A DNA stretch of 34,543 nt, taken from NCBI GenBank assembly GCA_016463705.1, contig JAEMQU010000009.1, positions 34,648 through 69,190 on the forward strand, written 5' to 3'. A program made the position numbers and the translations under genes. The DNA is from Opitutales bacterium (lineage in GTDB: Bacteria > Verrucomicrobiota > Verrucomicrobiia > Opitutales > UBA953). The stretch's first letter is position 1. Every line of letters starts with the position of its first letter. The notes beneath the pieces were generated by a model. It worked only from the letters and a program-made list of their open reading frames with translations. It ran no database searches and was not told the DNA's origin. Positions 30,866 to 34,543 of this stretch are shown here, one piece after another.

Positions 30866-32944
30866 ATGCGTGCGAGGTATCTACTTGGGTTGCTGTCGCT
30901 CAGCCTTTTGGCTCAGCAGAAGGATATTCGCTTTGAACAAGTGGGTGGTGGTTCGCTGTCTGGATATACGGAAGATGAAAAAGCGGAGAAGGCGTGGGAG
31001 ATGAATGCCAAGGTGATGAAGCCCAGTGAGGATTCCGGTAAGTGGGACATGCAGGAATTATCGGGACAAACTTTTCAGTCGGGAAAACCTTCGATAAGTT
31101 TTAGTAGTCCGAATGGCGTGGTCGATCCCACTAAGCGAATCGCTGAAGGTAAAGAGTTATTCAAGGCCTTCTCGAGTACTTTTAATTTAGCCGGTATCGG
31201 CTGGACTTGGAAGGGCACGAGCACAGGTGATACGTTTTCGATTTTAGAAGATGTGGTCGCGGAGCTTGATTTAACTAAACCCAAAGAAAAAAGATTTTCG
31301 GTAAAGGCCCCGAGATTAGATGTCACACCGACGAGTGAGGGTACCCAATTAACCTTCTCGGGTGGCGTTACCTTTACCCGTCAAGGTGAACAAATTATCT
31401 GCGAAGCGATTGACTGTATTTTAGATGACTCCGGTGTCGGTGATAAAAATTGCAAGATTATCAAAGCGCGCGGACAGGTGGTGCGCACCTTTCTCGATCA
31501 AACAATCAAGGGAGACTCCGTTGTCTATTTCCCAAAAACGGATCAATTAAATGTCGCCGGAAATGTTAAACTCACTGAACCAACCTTGAACATTACTTCA
31601 GATACTTTAGCGCATGACGGACGGACGGGCATTACATTATTACAAGCGACCACTGTCCCAACCGTCGCGGTGAAAGCGCAAGGTAAGGATAAGTCGATGA
31701 TGGAGTTGACGGGTCGCGCCGGTCGTATTGAACGCGATCTTAAATCAGGATTACAAACCGTGGTCATGGATGGTCAGGCTAATTTTATTTCCGAACAGGG
31801 AATGCTCAATTCGCAAAAAATTTCCGTTAAAGAACTGAGTGAAGGCGGGAATGTCTTGATTGCGGATGGGTCCGTCCGCGGATTGGTTCAGGAGACTTCA
31901 TTTAATGCTGAGCACGCTCGCTGGGTTCAAGTAAAGGGCCAGTTGGAACTTTCGGGTAAACCTAATTTAGTGGATAAACGTGGAATCGATTTAATGGGGG
32001 CGCAGATTTTCTCCGACTCGTTGGTGCAAAAAGTTATCGTAAAGTCCGATTCCACTACACGGGCTACGATTAAATTCCGTTCGGAGTCGGTGGGGGCCGA
32101 AGGTGCCAAAGCAGAGGCTAACCAAATTGTTATTTCTAATTCAGGCACGTCCGCCGAAGCGGATTTAACCGGTGCGGTGAAGTACTCGATGGATAAAATG
32201 ACAACTGAGTCGGATCGCTTAGTCGCTTATTCAGTACCCCGTACCGTCCAAACCAAGAGTGGCGTATTTGATCTGCAAAAATTGATACTGACTGGCAAAG
32301 TGCGATTTGCGCAGCCAGGGTTAAGTGCCACGTCGGAGCGTGCCGATTTTCGACCCAGCATCGAAGTGCAGGAAATCTTGGTGGATGATAGTCTTAAAGG
32401 TAAGGTTGAACTACTTACTCTGGGTGGCGGTAGTGGAGCGACCCGACCTAAACTTTTCTTAGAAATGGAAAACGGGAAAGTCTCCGAGTTCACCGCGGAT
32501 GCCCACGAGATTTTAAGTACTAAAGAATTAACCAAAATGTTTTTACGCGGTTCGGTCGCTATGCAAAGTCCCAACATCAATGCTACTTGCGACCTCTTGG
32601 AAGGTCTGGCTCGACCCGATAAAGCAGGGAATCGCTCGCCTGAGTTAATTGTGGGCCGTGGTAATGTGACGGTGAAGGCCGATGGAACTACGGCTGTCGG
32701 TCGTACGATGGAAATTAATCCCAACACCGGTGAAGCTCGTTTGTTTGGCGATGCTCGGGTGCGTGATCGCGATGGCCACGAAGGTGTTCCCGCTAATTCG
32801 ATCGTTTACGATTACCCCAAGCGGATTTGGAGAATGGATCAAGTGGTTAATCCGCAGAACCCCAAGCAGGTTATCCGACCCAAAATCATTTTAGGGCCTG
32901 AGTTTTTCCTTCCTCAGGTCAAAACGCTCGACAAGGCCCAATAA
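30866..32944 (+). CDS. Large periplasmic OstA-fold protein, LptC/LptA-like
   Basis: The 692-residue protein has a signal peptide (MRARYLLGLLSLSLLA, cleavage near 16). Residues 60-135 resemble an LptC-type segment (positions 111-130 include GIGWTWKGTSTGDTFSILED). Then OstA/LptA-like beta-jellyroll repeats follow: LTFSGGVTFTRQGEQIICEA, KTDQLNVAGNVKLTEPTLNI, LTGKVRFAQPGLSATSERAD, LRGSVAMQSPNINATCDLLE and IVGRGNVTVKADGTTAVGRT, near residues 163, 226, 472, 563 and 595. Each alternates a strand ending in G-V/K-V with a following strand that defines a DNA-independent lipid bridge. It precedes lptB by 18 bp, the usual LPS-export order. It could act as a periplasmic bridge for LPS. At 692 residues it is far larger than LptA (about 185). 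Confidence 0.7.
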   Translation: MRARYLLGLLSLSLLAQQKDIRFEQVGGGSLSGYTEDEKAEKAWEMNAKVMKPSEDSGKWDMQELSGQTFQSGKPSISFSSPNGVVDPTKRIAEGKELFKAFSSTFNLAGIGWTWKGTSTGDTFSILEDVVAELDLTKPKEKRFSVKAPRLDVTPTSEGTQLTFSGGVTFTRQGEQIICEAIDCILDDSGVGDKNCKIIKARGQVVRTFLDQTIKGDSVVYFPKTDQLNVAGNVKLTEPTLNITSDTLAHDGRTGITLLQATTVPTVAVKAQGKDKSMMELTGRAGRIERDLKSGLQTVVMDGQANFISEQGMLNSQKISVKELSEGGNVLIADGSVRGLVQETSFNAEHARWVQVKGQLELSGKPNLVDKRGIDLMGAQIFSDSLVQKVIVKSDSTTRATIKFRSESVGAEGAKAEANQIVISNSGTSAEADLTGAVKYSMDKMTTESDRLVAYSVPRTVQTKSGVFDLQKLILTGKVRFAQPGLSATSERADFRPSIEVQEILVDDSLKGKVELLTLGGGSGATRPKLFLEMENGKVSEFTADAHEILSTKELTKMFLRGSVAMQSPNINATCDLLEGLARPDKAGNRSPELIVGRGNVTVKADGTTAVGRTMEINPNTGEARLFGDARVRDRDGHEGVPANSIVYDYPKRIWRMDQVVNPQNPKQVIRPKIILGPEFFLPQVKTLDKAQ

Positions 32945-32962
32945 CAACTTCCTCATCACACT

Positions 32963-33703
32963 ATGGTTGCCTCTAACGATAAGTCTCTCGTTCGCGCGCA
33001 AGCTCTGGCTAAGCACTACGGTCAGGCCGTTGCGGTTAAAAATGTAAGTCTCGATTTACGCGCCGGAGAGATTGTTGGTTTACTCGGACCTAACGGCGCC
33101 GGCAAAACGACGAGCTTCTATATGATGGTGGGTTTGATTCCTGCCACGTCAGGGAATGTATTTATTGATGGCGTTGACGTCACGTCGATGCCGATGTGGA
33201 AGCGTGCCCAAAATGGTATCGGTTATCTGCCGCAAGAGTCCTCTATCTTTCGAAAACTTTCGGTGTGGGATAATGTCTTGGCGGTCGTCGAAACTTTGAA
33301 ATTATCTTCGCGCGAGGCAGAGGCACGTACCGCCCAACAACTGACTGACTTAGGCTTAGAACGCTTGGCCCAGCAGCCAGCCTTCACCCTTTCTGGTGGC
33401 GAGCGTCGCCGTCTAGAAATTGCCCGAGCCTTAGCTACCAATCCTCGATTCCTGCTAATGGATGAGCCCTTTAGCGGGGTGGATCCTATTTCCGTCGCGG
33501 AGGTCCAGTCCATCATTCGCCGCCTTAAAAATAAGGGTATCGGTGTGCTCGTTACCGACCATAATGTGCGGGAAACGCTTTCCATTGTCGACCGAGCCTA
33601 CCTGATTCACCAAGGACAAGTGCTTGTCTCCGGCACGGCGCAGGATATAGTTAACAATCCAGAAAGTCGTCGATATTATCTCGGCGAAAGTTTTAAACTA
33701 TAA
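32963..33703 (+). CDS. lptB: LPS export ABC transporter ATP-binding protein LptB
   Basis: LptB is the ATPase driving LptFG extraction of LPS from the inner membrane. The 246-residue protein has Walker A GPNGAGKTT, the signature LSGGERRRLEIARAL, Walker B FLLMDEPFSGVDP and the switch His in DHNVRETL; the C-terminal YLIHQGQVLVSGTAQDI and RRYYLGESFKL are characteristic. lptF and lptG are not in the window. It lies between the OstA-fold protein and hprK, with gaps of 18 and 7 bp. ATG at 32963. Confidence 0.95.
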   Translation: MVASNDKSLVRAQALAKHYGQAVAVKNVSLDLRAGEIVGLLGPNGAGKTTSFYMMVGLIPATSGNVFIDGVDVTSMPMWKRAQNGIGYLPQESSIFRKLSVWDNVLAVVETLKLSSREAEARTAQQLTDLGLERLAQQPAFTLSGGERRRLEIARALATNPRFLLMDEPFSGVDPISVAEVQSIIRRLKNKGIGVLVTDHNVRETLSIVDRAYLIHQGQVLVSGTAQDIVNNPESRRYYLGESFKL

Positions 33704-33710
33704 TTATAAT

Positions 33711-34543
33711 ATGCCTGCTGACGCTCCAGAAACTCGCCCCGAATCCGTCTTGGTGAGTGAATTTTTCAACACCTACCGCGACATGTTGCAAATGGAACTC
33801 ATCGCGGGTGCGGAGGGTTTGGATAATGTGATTTCCGAAAAATCGATTAATCGTCCGGCCTTAGCCGTGACCGGATATTTTAAAGAGTTTGCCCATCGTC
33901 GTTTACAGCTTCTCGGTGCGGGTGAAATGGCCTATCTGATGGACCAAGAGCCCGATGTGCGTTTGCGCTTAATGGAAGCGGTTTTCAGTAAACAAATTCC
34001 CGCGATAGTTGTCTCTCGTGGCTTGCCTGTCGATGAGTCCATTAAAGCACTTGCCGATAAACACCGCGTGCCGATTATTCGCACGCAATTGAAGTCGAAA
34101 GATTTTTCCGCTGAAGCGACGGTCTTGCTCGAAGAAAAATTTGCTCCACGTACCAATTTACACGCCACGTTAGTCGACATTAAAGGGGTCGGTGTTTTAT
34201 TACGCGGCGCTTCCGGAGTGGGTAAGAGCGAATGTGCACTTGCTTTGATTGAGCGTGGTCACTCCCTGGTCGCCGATGATTTTGTTCTCGTTAATTTAAT
34301 CGGCGATCGTGACTTGCAGGGCTCTTCCAAGGAACTCAATCGTGGCTACATGGAGTGTCGCGGTATTGGTATTATTAATATCGCATCCATCTTTGGTATT
34401 CGCTCCGTCCGTCGTGACAAACGTATCGACCTCGTCATCACCTTCGTCATTTGGCAAGCAGGGATGGATGAAGAACGCTCAGGCTTAGATGTCGATAGCT
34501 ACACCATTTTAGGCCGTAAAGTGCCCCACATGACCATTCCAGT
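33711..34543 (+). CDS. hprK: HPr kinase/phosphorylase, N-terminal part (runs off the right edge)
   Basis: The frame is open from ATG 33711 to the window end (277 complete codons). HprK phosphorylates or dephosphorylates Ser46 of HPr in response to energy state. An N-terminal domain (LIAGAEGLDNVISEKSINRP, given as positions 30-49) is followed by the kinase core: His151 in LHATLVDIKG, Walker A GASGVGKS (166-173), LVADD (187-191), and the family signature ECRGIGIINI (215-224). It starts 7 bp after lptB, so the LPS-export and HprK genes share a transcript. No HPr or PTS gene is visible in the window. The AT-rich spacer TAATTATAAT directly precedes the ATG. Confidence 0.93.
   Translation, partial: MPADAPETRPESVLVSEFFNTYRDMLQMELIAGAEGLDNVISEKSINRPALAVTGYFKEFAHRRLQLLGAGEMAYLMDQEPDVRLRLMEAVFSKQIPAIVVSRGLPVDESIKALADKHRVPIIRTQLKSKDFSAEATVLLEEKFAPRTNLHATLVDIKGVGVLLRGASGVGKSECALALIERGHSLVADDFVLVNLIGDRDLQGSSKELNRGYMECRGIGIINIASIFGIRSVRRDKRIDLVITFVIWQAGMDEERSGLDVDSYTILGRKVPHMTIP

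Noticed and set aside
32227-32727. 166-codon open frame on the minus strand within the OstA-fold gene
   Set aside because: It is antisense to a well-supported gene, has no recognisable domain and reads like a complement artefact.
33701-33710. TATAAT-like box directly before the hprK ATG, as a promoter
   Set aside because: A -10 box touching the ATG would place the transcription start inside the gene. It more likely reflects the AT-rich leaders seen throughout.
1-34543. Mobile elements, prophage, CRISPR arrays, riboswitches
   Set aside because: I saw no transposase, integrase, regular direct repeats or recognisable riboswitch core in any intergenic region.

Overview
This window looks like a stretch of core chromosome from a Gram-negative bacterium, most probably a member of the Verrucomicrobiota (Opitutae-like). 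That assignment is inference from gene content and style: a prepilin-like partial gene at the left edge, secreted proteins of unknown family, LPS-export genes, base composition near 50% GC, and translation starts with no recognisable Shine-Dalgarno sequence. No rRNA gene is present to confirm it. There is no prophage, insertion sequence, CRISPR array or other clear mobile element.

Layout, left to right. (1) 1-3.7 kb: the end of a prepilin/GspJ-like protein, a bidirectional terminator, accA (-), a lysine 2,3-aminomutase (+), then a 360-bp region holding a possible 42-codon membrane-peptide gene, an inverted repeat and tRNA-Arg(ACG). (2) 3.7-7.2 kb: ubiE/menG and mnmA (-), then a secreted LysM protein and parB (+). 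(3) 7.2-11.5 kb: a minus-strand run pyrH-frr-sucC-sucD, tRNA-Gln(TTG) with its own promoter, and efp. The EF-P has Asn where the modified Lys/Arg normally sits. (4) 11.6-16.4 kb: a secreted orphan (-) facing away from a three-gene plus-strand cluster: an ABCG-like half-transporter, a small membrane-anchored protein and a 637-residue secreted helical protein. This is the best candidate here for an undescribed system. (5) 16.4-22.6 kb: an MBL-fold hydrolase, glgC overlapping an unknown membrane protein, ilvE, a stand-alone PaaK-like adenylate-forming enzyme, and aroK. (6) 22.5-28.1 kb: aat, a small HTH protein with a palindromic upstream site, a Fur-family regulator translationally coupled to nadA, then DAHP synthase, an Lrp/AsnC regulator and a class I aminotransferase in a row. 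(7) 28.1-34.5 kb: der, fmt, a very large LptC/LptA-like OstA protein, lptB, and the start of hprK, which runs off the right edge.

Functionally the window mixes translation (efp, frr, fmt, mnmA, der, aat, two tRNAs), central and biosynthetic metabolism (sucCD, accA, pyrH, nadA, aroK, DAHP synthase, ilvE, glgC, ubiE), chromosome segregation (parB) and envelope building (lptA-like/lptB, LysM protein, ABC cluster). The aroK, DAHP synthase and aminotransferase genes suggest aromatic amino-acid synthesis spread over two nearby loci. Convergent gene pairs are separated by compact bidirectional terminators, one of which lies inside the last codons of a gene. Start codons were chosen from family lengths, signal peptides and ATG preference, because ribosome-binding sites give no help.
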